Below are positions 43,518-54,496 of a DNA stretch of 64,000 nucleotides, piece after piece. The position numbers and the translations under genes were made by a program. The notes under the pieces were generated by a model, which saw only the letters and a program-made list of their open reading frames with translations, searched no databases and was not told the DNA's origin. The stretch spans positions 248,001-312,000 of the forward strand of contig NZ_SEWW01000001.1 in the NCBI RefSeq assembly GCF_011090385.1. The letters are read 5' to 3'. Within the stretch, counting starts at the first letter, position 1; every line of letters begins with the position of its first letter. The DNA comes from Aquirufa beregesia. GTDB taxonomy: Bacteria > Bacteroidota > Bacteroidia > Cytophagales > Spirosomataceae.

Positions 43518-44484
43518 TTTTCTTCCAAGCCTCTTCTAAAAATCCTTGGCCGTACGCGATTAACTGTATGTTTGCCGCTATCAGGCCAAGGATTGCTATG
43601 TGCAGGCTTTTTGTCTGAATAAAGGCATCTACTAAAATGCCTATCCAATATAATAGGACAAAGCCTGCCATATATTTACCTATAGTAGGTAATAGTAAAA
43701 GGCTTATTCCTACGAATAGCATTCCGATCAAATAGCAAGCAGGGAAAAAATGAACCCATTTTAATTCCTGGGGGAAAAATCTGGAAATATTGATTCTAGC
43801 TCGCCCGAAGAAATGCAATTGCTTATAAAATTGAGAAAAATCAGTTCTTCTTTTATGATAAATATAAGCTTTTGGTAATAAGGCCGACTTGAAACCTAGG
43901 GATAAACAACGAATACTAAATTCGATATCTTCACCCATGCGGGTAATTTTAAATCCTTGGGTGGCTTCCCATACCTTTCTGGATATACCCATATTGAAGC
44001 TTCTTGGGTGAAATTGTCCACCCACATTCTTTTCTTTACCCCGTATCCCCCCCGTAGTAAATAGACTTGTCATGCTAAAACTAATGGCTTTTTGTATGGG
44101 AGTGAAGCTTGGATGATCTTTATCAGGGCCACCAAATAGATCAATTCCTTTTTCTTGGATGCCTTTATCCACTTCTTCCAAATAATTGGCTTCTACTAAT
44201 GCATCGGAATCCAATATGACAAAGAAATCTCCTTTAGCTCTTTCAAAGGCATAATTTCTAGCAAAGCCCTGTCCTCCGTTTTCCTTATAAAAATATTGAA
44301 TGGATAGATTTTGGGTATATTTATCCACCATTTCCTTAGAAGAAATTTGGGAACCATCTTCAATGATGACTACTTCAAAATGCTTGTACTGTTGTTGAAC
44401 TAAACAGTTTAAGAGTTCATCCAATTCGTGTGGACGATTGTAGACTGGAATAATAACACTAAAGAAAGTGTATCCTTCTTTCAT
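43498..44484 (-). CDS. Family 2 glycosyltransferase with C-terminal membrane helices
   Basis: 328 residues. An N-terminal GT-A domain with VIIPVYNRPHELDELL, VIIEDGSQ, NGGQGFARNYAFERAKGDFFVILDSDAL (DSD metal motif) and MGEDIEFSIRCLSLGFK is followed by about three membrane helices (about 240-320). It likely transfers a sugar onto a lipid-linked or surface glycan. The target is unknown. It is the last gene of the leftward run pyrG-yidC-hemL-GT2, with a 27-base gap after hemL, and it overlaps hldD at the 3' end. Confidence 0.85.
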   Translation of the reverse strand: MKEGYTFFSVIIPVYNRPHELDELLNCLVQQQYKHFEVVIIEDGSQISSKEMVDKYTQNLSIQYFYKENGGQGFARNYAFERAKGDFFVILDSDALVEANYLEEVDKGIQEKGIDLFGGPDKDHPSFTPIQKAISFSMTSLFTTGGIRGKEKNVGGQFHPRSFNMGISRKVWEATQGFKITRMGEDIEFSIRCLSLGFKSALLPKAYIYHKRRTDFSQFYKQLHFFGRARINISRFFPQELKWVHFFPACYLIGMLFVGISLLLLPTIGKYMAGFVLLYWIGILVDAFIQTKSLHIAILGLIAANIQLIAYGQGFLEEAWKKITNKPS

Positions 44485-44511
44485 ATAGCTACAGATCTGA
44501 TTTAGCTGATA

Positions 44512-45804
44512 TTAGGCCCCAAGTGTTTTTTCCAAGGCTATTCGACTAGCTTTTAAAATATGGTCTAGATGTGACTGATCTAGAGCAGCGGATAAAAACC
44601 AAGATTCAAATTGAGAAGGAGGTAAGTAAACTCCTTGGTTCAACATCTCTCTAAAGTATACTCCAAATTTTGCAGTATCCGAGGTTTTGGCATCACTGAA
44701 ATTTTTCACAGCAATATTGGTGAAAAATAAAGTGAACATAGAACCTATCTGATTAACAAAGCCATCAATCTGTAGATCTTTTAACTGCTGACGTATCCCT
44801 TCGGCTAAAAATTCTCCTTTTTGATTTAAAGCTTGGTAAACTTCTGGGTGATTGGTAATTAAATTCAACATGGCTAAACCAGCTGTAGTCGCTAAGGGAT
44901 TTCCCGAAAGCGTACCTGCTTGATAGACAGGTCCAGCGGGAGCAATCATGTTCATGATTTCGGCTTTTCCACCGTAAGCACCCACAGGTAGGCCGCCACC
45001 TATGATTTTCCCCAAGGTTGTTAAATCCGGTTGAATTTGCGTGAGCCCTTGATAACCAGAAGAGGAAAGTCTAAAACCAGTCATGACCTCGTCAAATATC
45101 AATAGACTACCATGAGTCTGACATAATTGTTGAATTCCTTCGATGAAACCAGGTTCAGGGATAACTAATCCCATATTACCTACTACAGGTTCTAATATAA
45201 CAGCTGAAATACTGTTTGGATTAGCCTTAAATAAGAGTTCTAATGAAGCTAAATCATTATAAATAGCCGTTAATGTATCTTTTGCTGTGGAAACAGTTAC
45301 ACCTGGACTATCGGGTGTTCCTAAGGTGGCTACACCAGAACCAGCAGCAATCAAAAAGGAATCGCCATGGCCATGATAACAACCTTCAAATTTAATTATT
45401 TTATCCCTATTGGTATAAGCTCTAGCCAAACGAATGGCCGCCATGGTAGCCTCTGTACCTGAATTTACTAAGCGGACCTTCTCTATGGAAGGAATCATGG
45501 AAACGATTTTTTCCGCGATTAAAACCTCGTTATACGACGGAGCTCCAAATGAAAATCCATTCGATAAGGCCTCACGGACTGCATTTTCAATACTAGGATG
45601 TGCTTGTCCAAAAAGCATAGGTCCCCAAGAGCCTATTAGGTCAATGTATTCTTTACCGTCTACATCCTTTAGGTATGCCCCTTTAGCCGATTGAATGAAT
45701 AGGGGAGAACCTCCTACTGATTTAAATGCTCTAACAGGGGAATTAACGCCACCAGGAATAACTTCTTGTGCACGTTCAAAATAGGAAGCACTTAATGATC
45801 CCAT
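44512..45804 (-). CDS. hemL: Glutamate-1-semialdehyde 2,1-aminomutase
   Basis: 430 residues of the class III aminotransferase fold, forming 5-aminolevulinate for haem. Motifs are FERAQEVIPGGVNSPVRAFK, SGTEATMAAIRLARA, GCYHGHGDSFL, LIFDEVMTGFR and the PLP lysine Lys266 in TLGKIIGGGLPVGAYGG. The length is that of E. coli HemL (426). It follows yidC by 2 bases, and no other haem genes are next to it. Confidence 0.95.
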   Translation of the reverse strand: MGSLSASYFERAQEVIPGGVNSPVRAFKSVGGSPLFIQSAKGAYLKDVDGKEYIDLIGSWGPMLFGQAHPSIENAVREALSNGFSFGAPSYNEVLIAEKIVSMIPSIEKVRLVNSGTEATMAAIRLARAYTNRDKIIKFEGCYHGHGDSFLIAAGSGVATLGTPDSPGVTVSTAKDTLTAIYNDLASLELLFKANPNSISAVILEPVVGNMGLVIPEPGFIEGIQQLCQTHGSLLIFDEVMTGFRLSSSGYQGLTQIQPDLTTLGKIIGGGLPVGAYGGKAEIMNMIAPAGPVYQAGTLSGNPLATTAGLAMLNLITNHPEVYQALNQKGEFLAEGIRQQLKDLQIDGFVNQIGSMFTLFFTNIAVKNFSDAKTSDTAKFGVYFREMLNQGVYLPPSQFESWFLSAALDQSHLDHILKASRIALEKTLGA

Positions 45805-45806
45805 AT

Positions 45807-47624
45807 CTATTTCTTCTTCTTAGTATTGGTATTCTTTTGATCCTTTTGTTGTTCTTCAACCGCTTTCATTTGCGTTTGTAGGTATTGAGAGAAACGCGAT
45901 TTTTTAGCGCCACCACCAGCAGCTATTTTCTTGCGATTTTCATCCAAAAGACGCTTGATTTTATCTTCATCCACAAATTTGCGAATCGCTAATTGCTGAC
46001 CAATAGTCACTAAGTTGGAAACGAAATAGTAAAAGCTTAATCCCGCTGGGAATGAGTTCATCACAAACATAAAGATGACTGGCGTCACATAGGCCATCAT
46101 TTTCATGTTAATAGGTTGTCCAGGCTGATCTGGAGTAATTTGATTGTTATAATAACCGTAAGCCAATTGAGACAAAGTCATCAATAAACAAAACATACTG
46201 ACATGAGAACCATAAAACGGAATGGTAAATGGTAAATCTAATACGGAGTCAAAAGTCGATAAGTCATTTGCCCACCAAAATGATTCTTGGCGAAGGTTAA
46301 TCAAGTTTGGAAATAACATAAATACCGCCATTAAGACTGGCATGGTAGCTAAAACTGGAATACAGCCACTCAGTGGATTGACACCCACTTCACCGTATAA
46401 TTTCATTGTTTCTTGCTGAACTTTTGCAGCATCATCTCCAATTTTCTCTTTAATGGCAGCAATTTCAGGAGCTAAAATTCTTGTTTTAGCCATGGACACA
46501 TATGACTTATAGGTCAATGGCAATAAGGCTGTTTTGATAATTAAAACCAACAGAACAATTAATAGTCCATAATTAGAAACGATACTTTCTAAGAAATCAA
46601 ACAAGGGCACGAATATATAGCGCGTAATAGGTAATAAGAAGTCATAACTTAATTTGACATTCTTACCAAAAGAGGGAGCTACATGTTTAATGATGGAATA
46701 ATCATTAGGTCCAAAGTAAAATTTGAAATTCGATTTTCCTTGAAGCAAATCCTGCGAAGAAGCAACAATGTTGGCATCCAATGTTTTAATGTTCAAAGAA
46801 TCATTCAAATTTGGAGTACTACTTAGAGCCGCTTTTTGAAATTGAAATCCTTGTGGAACCAAACCAGCAATGAAATACTTCTTTTTAAAGGTGATCCAAT
46901 CCAATTTAGATGTGATATTTTCCGCTTCGTTAGCTGATGGATTTTCTGATAAATAATCAAATTCCTCATCTTCATGCAACAAATAATTGATAGTAGCTTT
47001 TCTTTCTTCAGCTATATCCTTCTCTGTTTGATGGATATTTTCTTTCCAATGAATTTGATATTCAGCTCCTAAATCAGTTCCTAAAGATTTAGCATCAATG
47101 GAATAATTTAGTTCAAAACCTTCTTTAGCCAGGCTATATATTTGCTTAATGACCTTTCCACTAGCTAAGGTGCTAACAAACACAATACTTTCTCCTGATG
47201 CTTTGGCCTGATAAGTTAAATCGTTCAATTTGACTTTTTTACCAGAAATAGGAAGTTCTATGTCGAATTGATCTTTTTTTGCATCAAATAATTTTAAACC
47301 AGCTTTTAATCCTTGGTTGTAATTCTTGTAAGATTCGTAATTCTTTAGAGTTACGGAAACTATTTTTCCTCCGTAATTACTTAATTGAACACGAATATCC
47401 TTGTTTTCTAATACAAAGGTCTCCTCTTTAATGGCAGCTACTGCTGTATCTAAAGCTTGAGTTGCAGGGGCTACTTTTGATACTAAAGAATCAACTTTTT
47501 TAGTGCTTGATGCGGCCTTTACGCTGGTTTCACTCTTAATCGGTTCTTTGGGAGCAAAGAAGTATTGATATCCCAATAACATGGCTAATATCAATACTAT
47601 ACCGGTAACTGAATTCCTATCCAT
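45807..47624 (-). CDS. yidC: Membrane protein insertase YidC
   Basis: 605 residues. An N-terminal membrane helix (about 6-22) precedes a Lys/Ser/Thr-rich stretch and a large periplasmic domain (about 70-345). The conserved YidC core follows with about five membrane segments: LLIVLLVLIIKTALLPLTYKS, NPLSGCIPVLATMPVLMAVF and PAGLSFYYFVSNLVTIGQQ. The C-terminus is basic (KKSRFSQYLQ...), as for ribosome binding. It inserts inner-membrane proteins with or without SecYEG. It lies between pyrG (16-base gap) and hemL (2-base gap). Confidence 0.96.
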   Translation of the reverse strand: MDRNSVTGIVLILAMLLGYQYFFAPKEPIKSETSVKAASSTKKVDSLVSKVAPATQALDTAVAAIKEETFVLENKDIRVQLSNYGGKIVSVTLKNYESYKNYNQGLKAGLKLFDAKKDQFDIELPISGKKVKLNDLTYQAKASGESIVFVSTLASGKVIKQIYSLAKEGFELNYSIDAKSLGTDLGAEYQIHWKENIHQTEKDIAEERKATINYLLHEDEEFDYLSENPSANEAENITSKLDWITFKKKYFIAGLVPQGFQFQKAALSSTPNLNDSLNIKTLDANIVASSQDLLQGKSNFKFYFGPNDYSIIKHVAPSFGKNVKLSYDFLLPITRYIFVPLFDFLESIVSNYGLLIVLLVLIIKTALLPLTYKSYVSMAKTRILAPEIAAIKEKIGDDAAKVQQETMKLYGEVGVNPLSGCIPVLATMPVLMAVFMLFPNLINLRQESFWWANDLSTFDSVLDLPFTIPFYGSHVSMFCLLMTLSQLAYGYYNNQITPDQPGQPINMKMMAYVTPVIFMFVMNSFPAGLSFYYFVSNLVTIGQQLAIRKFVDEDKIKRLLDENRKKIAAGGGAKKSRFSQYLQTQMKAVEEQQKDQKNTNTKKKK

Positions 47625-47640
47625 AAGATATTTCTATATA

Positions 47641-49347
<1,707 letters not shown>

Positions 49348-49391
49348 TTAATCCTATTTTTATTTTATCTTGCATTCTAAATAGTTTTTTC

Positions 49392-52300
49392 ATGTTAGCC
49401 TCCCCTTTACAACTGTTTTCTGCTTCTGCTGGGTCTGGTAAAACCTATACATTAACGCTGGAGTACATCAAGTTGTCCTTACATCAAGTGGAACCAAGGG
49501 GATATTTTCGACGTATTTTAGCAGTAACATTTACCATTAAAGCTGCCGAGGAAATGCGGACAAGAATCATCAAAGCATTATCAGGTATATCAGCATATCC
49601 AGATTTTGCGGATGTGGCAGAAAAAGAGATTTCAGAGTCAAATCAATTATTGCATCGAATTCAAGAGGATCTAGCGAAGGAGGGCATTGAATTAACCTTA
49701 GACGAATTGGCTTTGCGTGCCTACATTACCTTACAACAAATTCTTCAAGATTATGGTCTTTTTTCAGTTATGACCATTGATGCATTTGTTCAAAGGTTGA
49801 GCAGTTCCTTTGTAGAAGAACTTCATTTACCAAGTCAATTTGAGGTTATCTTGGATATAAACTCTTTGATGAATGATTTGATGGACCAGCTTTTAGACAA
49901 AGTAAATCAATCAGGAGATCCCGTTTTAACTGATTTAATTCTTTCCTTCGCTCGACAAGAAGTCATAGATGGTAGAAATTGGAATCGTATTCGACAAAGT
50001 TTAATTGATTTCTTGAAGATTTCTTTTTCAGAAAATTATTATGGAATTAAACAAGAAATGGACGCCTTTTCCATGTCTGATTTTTTACAAATAGAACATC
50101 AGATAAATACTAAAATTAAATCAATAGAGGGGCAGGTAGTCACTATCTCTAAGCAAATTCTAGGTTTGGTTGATTCACTACAAATTCAAGAAACTGATTT
50201 TACAGGAGGTTTAACGGGACCCATCAATACTTTTAGAAAATTTGTTAATGGTCAAAGCATAGAATCTAATAAATATGTCAAATTGCGCAATGCCATTGAT
50301 CAGAATAAATGGTATGCTTCAAAAGTAGACCCCGTCAATAAATCCAATATTGAGGCTATTTCAGATCAATTAACTGAATTGGCGAAAGATTTTATTGATT
50401 TATATGATGAAGAGCTTTCTCGCTATTTATTATTTAAATTAATAGCGAGAGATTTAAAAAAAATAGCCTTGATATCTTCCATAAATGAGGAATATCAAGT
50501 TTATCAACACGAACAATCGAGTATTTCTATTTCTGAATTTGCTAGGAGAATCAATGAGATTATTTCCCAAGATCCTGTGCCTTTTATTTATGAGAAATTA
50601 GGAGATCGTTATTTTCATATTCTAATTGATGAATTCCAAGACACATCAGTATTACAGTGGAAAAATTTCATGCCTTTACTCGAAAACACGGTTTCATTAG
50701 GAAAACGCAATTTATTGGTAGGGGATGCCAAACAATCCATTTATAAGTTTAGGGGAGGAGAAGTAGGCCTAATTGCTTCATTAACGGCTAAAAATCCACA
50801 TTTAGTGGGTGATAAAATCAGTCAATCTGAATTCGATCAAGTTCGTTTTGATTATTTGATTAATCAAATTCAATTAAATCAATTAGAAAGTAATTATCGA
50901 AGCGCTCCTGAAATAGTGGAGTTTAATAATGCCTTGTTCTCCTGGATTTCTCAAGAACCTACATATCAGAATTTATGTGCCTTTCTAGAGCCTGTTTATG
51001 GACATCATATGACCCAAATTTCACAAGTATCGTCAAGAGCTTTGTCGGGCCAAGTAGATGTATTCGTTTTTCAAAAACCAACGATTACACAAGAAAATAA
51101 GGATGTAGAATTGACGTGGATGCTACACCAAGTCATTCAATTAATTGAATATAATGCATCTCTTGGATTTAGATTACGTGATATAGCTTTGCTGACTAGG
51201 AAAAATAAGGAGGCTAAATTTTTGGCTTTACAACTAAAAGAGCTAGGTTATCCCATTATTTCAGCTGATTCCCTATTGGTTTATTATTCATCATTGGTGT
51301 CTTTCATTTTGGCTTTATTAAAAATGAAAGTAGATGCAGAAAAGCCCATATTGTTATTTGAAGCAGCCTATGCATTAGCTGATGTTCATGGCAAATCAAT
51401 TTCTCTTGATGCTTTGGAATTTTTGCAAATTCAAAGCAAAAAAGCAGACCAACAAAAAGTACTGAATCTGTATATTCATGAATTTTATGGGATTCGTATG
51501 AATTCTATTTGGGAAGAAGAAAATTTGGTTGATACAGTTTATAAAACAATTGGATTGTTTGACTTATTTAATCAGGCGGAAGGTTCAGAATATGTATTGA
51601 AATTGCTGGATATAATGCAAGATTTTATCTTGAAAAATACCCCTACAATTTCGGATTTTTTGACTTATTTCGATCTCAACAAACATAGTTTCAGCATTTC
51701 TTGTCCTGATAATGTTGATGCCATTACCATAACAAGCATTCATAAATCAAAAGGACTTGAATACCCTGTTGTTATTTTACCATTTGCGGCTTGGTCACAT
51801 CAAGCCAGTGACCGGGATAAAATCTGGTTTAAACTGGACATGTTAGAAGATGAATTCCGAATGGAAGAAAAAGGAGCATTACCCTATTTTTATGGAAGGG
51901 CCAATGCCAGCGATCTCGATCTATATCCACCGTTAGCTATTCAAAAACAACAAGAACTAGATGCTATATTTTTAGATGCCTTGAATATGTTGTATGTAGC
52001 TAGTACACGTGCGAAACAACATCTACATATTTTACTTTCGGAACCTAATACAGATGCGCATCATAGAACGAAGGCCACTTTTGAACAATCCATTGGTAGA
52101 TTGTTGCTTGATTATTTACAATCTGTAAAGTCGCATTCAGATGATTTACCCTCTTTTGTCGATGCTGAATTTCAGGAAAATAGTACGTATTATTTACTGA
52201 GTAAATCTGACGCATTTATTAGCCAACCAATCACATCGGATCCCGAAAAACATGTTACTTTAGAATTGAATGCTAGAACATCCGTAAAGCCTTTATTACG

Positions 52301-52715
52301 TGTAAAAACAGCGCAGGCAGATCTTTATACGCTTGCCAAAGAAAAGCGTGAACGTGGCGATATTATACATAAGCAACTGGAGAATTTGAAATCCTATGAG
52401 GACCTAAAGGAAGAAGAAGTATTACCTGAAATATTGGAATTGCTTGAAATGGAGGAGATTAAACAGTTTTTTATTCCCGGTGAATTATTCTTATCTGAAG
52501 AGGATATTCTATTGCCTGATGGAAATGCCATAAGGCCAGATCGTGTTATTAAGCAAAATGAATCTTTGATAGTTGTTGATTATAAAACGGGTAAAAAAGA
52601 AGAAAAACATATAAATCAAGTAAATTCCTACTGTGATGCATTGAGACAAATGGGCTATCCAAAGGTAAAAGGTGCCATTATTTATACGGTGGATAAAGTA
52701 GTAAAATATGTATAA
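49392..52715 (+). CDS. AddA-like UvrD helicase with RecB nuclease domain
   Basis: 1107 residues. The UvrD-type helicase shows motif I SASAGSGKT with Lys17, motif II FHILIDEFQDTSVLQW, GDAKQSIYKFRGGE, LESNYRSAPEIV and ITSIHKSKGLEYPVVILPF. A C-terminal PD-(D/E)xK nuclease has IRPDRVIKQNESLIVVDYKTGKK. This is the architecture of AddA/RecB, which processes double-strand breaks for recombination. AddAB needs an AddB partner, and none is adjacent, so it must be elsewhere or this one acts differently. It overlaps the lipoprotein gene by 8 bases. Confidence 0.88.
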   Translation: MLASPLQLFSASAGSGKTYTLTLEYIKLSLHQVEPRGYFRRILAVTFTIKAAEEMRTRIIKALSGISAYPDFADVAEKEISESNQLLHRIQEDLAKEGIELTLDELALRAYITLQQILQDYGLFSVMTIDAFVQRLSSSFVEELHLPSQFEVILDINSLMNDLMDQLLDKVNQSGDPVLTDLILSFARQEVIDGRNWNRIRQSLIDFLKISFSENYYGIKQEMDAFSMSDFLQIEHQINTKIKSIEGQVVTISKQILGLVDSLQIQETDFTGGLTGPINTFRKFVNGQSIESNKYVKLRNAIDQNKWYASKVDPVNKSNIEAISDQLTELAKDFIDLYDEELSRYLLFKLIARDLKKIALISSINEEYQVYQHEQSSISISEFARRINEIISQDPVPFIYEKLGDRYFHILIDEFQDTSVLQWKNFMPLLENTVSLGKRNLLVGDAKQSIYKFRGGEVGLIASLTAKNPHLVGDKISQSEFDQVRFDYLINQIQLNQLESNYRSAPEIVEFNNALFSWISQEPTYQNLCAFLEPVYGHHMTQISQVSSRALSGQVDVFVFQKPTITQENKDVELTWMLHQVIQLIEYNASLGFRLRDIALLTRKNKEAKFLALQLKELGYPIISADSLLVYYSSLVSFILALLKMKVDAEKPILLFEAAYALADVHGKSISLDALEFLQIQSKKADQQKVLNLYIHEFYGIRMNSIWEEENLVDTVYKTIGLFDLFNQAEGSEYVLKLLDIMQDFILKNTPTISDFLTYFDLNKHSFSISCPDNVDAITITSIHKSKGLEYPVVILPFAAWSHQASDRDKIWFKLDMLEDEFRMEEKGALPYFYGRANASDLDLYPPLAIQKQQELDAIFLDALNMLYVASTRAKQHLHILLSEPNTDAHHRTKATFEQSIGRLLLDYLQSVKSHSDDLPSFVDAEFQENSTYYLLSKSDAFISQPITSDPEKHVTLELNARTSVKPLLRVKTAQADLYTLAKEKRERGDIIHKQLENLKSYEDLKEEEVLPEILELLEMEEIKQFFIPGELFLSEEDILLPDGNAIRPDRVIKQNESLIVVDYKTGKKEEKHINQVNSYCDALRQMGYPKVKGAIIYTVDKVVKYV

Positions 52716-53220
52716 AAGAATTGCAAGTATAGTGATTGTTGTTTTTCTTATTTCATCTTGCTCGGTTTGGAAAAAAACGATACGCTTTTTAGGTCTATCT
52801 AATGTGCCTATTGAAACTAATTATTCCATACGTGAAGTGGATCAACTTATTCAATCCGGATTGTCTTATCGGGGTATACCATATCGCACAGGAGGAGTAG
52901 ATCGGAAAGGGATGGATTGTTCGGGTTTATTATTTAGAATTTATACAGATCAACATTTTCAGATTCCCCGACTTTCAAAAGATCAAGCTCAATTTGGTTT
53001 ACCCATTTCAATTCAAGAAGCTCAGGTGGGAGATTGGATATTTTTTGCCACGAGTCAAACTAAAGTCATCAATCATTCTGGTATTATTTCACAGATTAAA
53101 TCGGCCAATGAGGTATATTTTCTACATGCTAGTACTTCTAAAGGCGTTCGGGAAGACAATTTATATACCAAATATTGGCTAGGTAGTTTTGTGAAAATTA
53201 TTCGTCCATTTAAAAATTAA
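52708..53220 (+). CDS. NlpC/P60-family peptidoglycan hydrolase lipoprotein
   Basis: 170 residues. A lipoprotein signal ends at LISSC with Cys18. The NlpC/P60 domain shows the catalytic Cys71 in GMDCSGLL, VGDWIFF, the His in VINHSGII and HAST. Such enzymes cut the D-Glu-mesoDAP bond of peptidoglycan stem peptides. It starts within the last codons of the AddA-like gene (8-base overlap), an unexpected pairing for a DNA repair gene. A Bacteroidota-type promoter follows before the next gene. Confidence 0.9.
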   Translation: MYKRIASIVIVVFLISSCSVWKKTIRFLGLSNVPIETNYSIREVDQLIQSGLSYRGIPYRTGGVDRKGMDCSGLLFRIYTDQHFQIPRLSKDQAQFGLPISIQEAQVGDWIFFATSQTKVINHSGIISQIKSANEVYFLHASTSKGVREDNLYTKYWLGSFVKIIRPFKN

Positions 53221-53253
53221 TGAAAGCTTGAAGGATAAAAGCTTCTCTTGATG

Positions 53254-53261
53254 TATTTTTG
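53254..53261 (+). promoter_or_regulatory. -7 element (TATTTTTG) for the carboxyspermidine operon
   Basis: A full TAnnTTTG match, 28 bases before the ATG at 53282. A TTG at 53228-53230 is a possible -33 element with 23-base spacing. Confidence 0.5.
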
Positions 53262-53281
53262 CATTCTTTTTAAATAAAACT

Positions 53282-54496
53282 ATGTCGAAAAAGGTAATTG
53301 TAATCGGTGCAGGTGGAGTTGGAAATGTGGTGGCGAAGAAATGCGCTATGAATCCCCAGGTCTTTTCAGAAGTTGTTTTGGCTTCTAGAACTTTATCAAA
53401 ATGTGATGCCATTGCAAAAGAGGCTCAAGAAATTGGACTTCCCATTGCTATTAAAACCCGTCAAGTCGATGCTGATTCTGTTCCAGAACTAGTCGATTTA
53501 TTTACGGAAGAAAAACCATTTATGGTGATCAATGTGGCGTTACCATATCAAGATTTAACCATCATGGATGCCTGTTTAGCAACGGGTGTTCATTATTTAG
53601 ATACAGCCAACTATGAACCAAAAGATGAAGCCAAATTTGAATATTCATGGCAATGGGCTTATCAAGAAAGATTTAAAGAGGCGGGTTTAATGGCCTTGTT
53701 GGGTTGTGGATTTGACCCGGGTGTTACTGGTGTATATACTGCATATGCCAATAAACATTACTTTGATGAAATGCATTATTTGGATATCATTGATTGTAAC
53801 GCTGGTGATCATGGTAAGGCATTCGCTACCAATTTTAACCCAGAAATTAATATTCGTGAAATTACGCAAAAAGGTAAGTATTGGGAAAATGGCCAGTGGG
53901 TAGAGATTGATGCCATGTCCATTCACAAGCCTATTGAATATCCTAATATTGGACCAAAGGAGTCTTATCTTTTATTTCATGAAGAGTTAGAGTCTCTAAC
54001 GAAAAACTTCCCCACGTTAAAGCGTGCCCGTTTTTGGATGACATTTGGTCAGGCTTATTTAACTCATTTAGAGGTACTGCAAAATGTAGGTATGACCTCC
54101 ATTCGGCCAATTAAATTCAATGGAATGGATATTGTGCCATTGGAGTTTTTAAAAGCTGTTTTACCAGAACCAGGTACATTAGGTGAAAATTATTCAGGTC
54201 AAACTTCCATTGGATGTCAGATTAAGGGTGTCAAAGATGGCCAGGATGTAACTTATTATGTGTACAACAACTGTCATCATGCAGCATGTTATAAAGAGGT
54301 TCAGGCGCAAGGTGTTAGTTATACAACCGGTGTTCCTGCCATGATTGGAGCAAGTTTAATGATTCAAGGGGATTGGATGAAGGCGGGAGTATATAACGTG
54401 GAAGAATTTAATCCAGATCCTTTTATGGAGAAGTTACAAATTCACGGCTTACCTTGGCATGAATTGCACAATATCACTCTACCGCATGAGTATTAG
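53282..54496 (+). CDS. Saccharopine dehydrogenase family, carboxy(nor)spermidine dehydrogenase
   Basis: 404 residues. KVIVIGAGGVGNVVAKKCAM is the NADP-binding loop, with LASRTLSKCDAIAKE, DTANYEPKDE and LMALLGCGFDPGVTGVYTAYA following. It resembles the carboxynorspermidine dehydrogenases that condense aspartate semialdehyde with a diamine and reduce the imine. The next gene encodes the matching decarboxylase, which makes this role likely. A general saccharopine dehydrogenase is the alternative. The two overlap by 11 bases. Confidence 0.87.
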   Translation: MSKKVIVIGAGGVGNVVAKKCAMNPQVFSEVVLASRTLSKCDAIAKEAQEIGLPIAIKTRQVDADSVPELVDLFTEEKPFMVINVALPYQDLTIMDACLATGVHYLDTANYEPKDEAKFEYSWQWAYQERFKEAGLMALLGCGFDPGVTGVYTAYANKHYFDEMHYLDIIDCNAGDHGKAFATNFNPEINIREITQKGKYWENGQWVEIDAMSIHKPIEYPNIGPKESYLLFHEELESLTKNFPTLKRARFWMTFGQAYLTHLEVLQNVGMTSIRPIKFNGMDIVPLEFLKAVLPEPGTLGENYSGQTSIGCQIKGVKDGQDVTYYVYNNCHHAACYKEVQAQGVSYTTGVPAMIGASLMIQGDWMKAGVYNVEEFNPDPFMEKLQIHGLPWHELHNITLPHEY

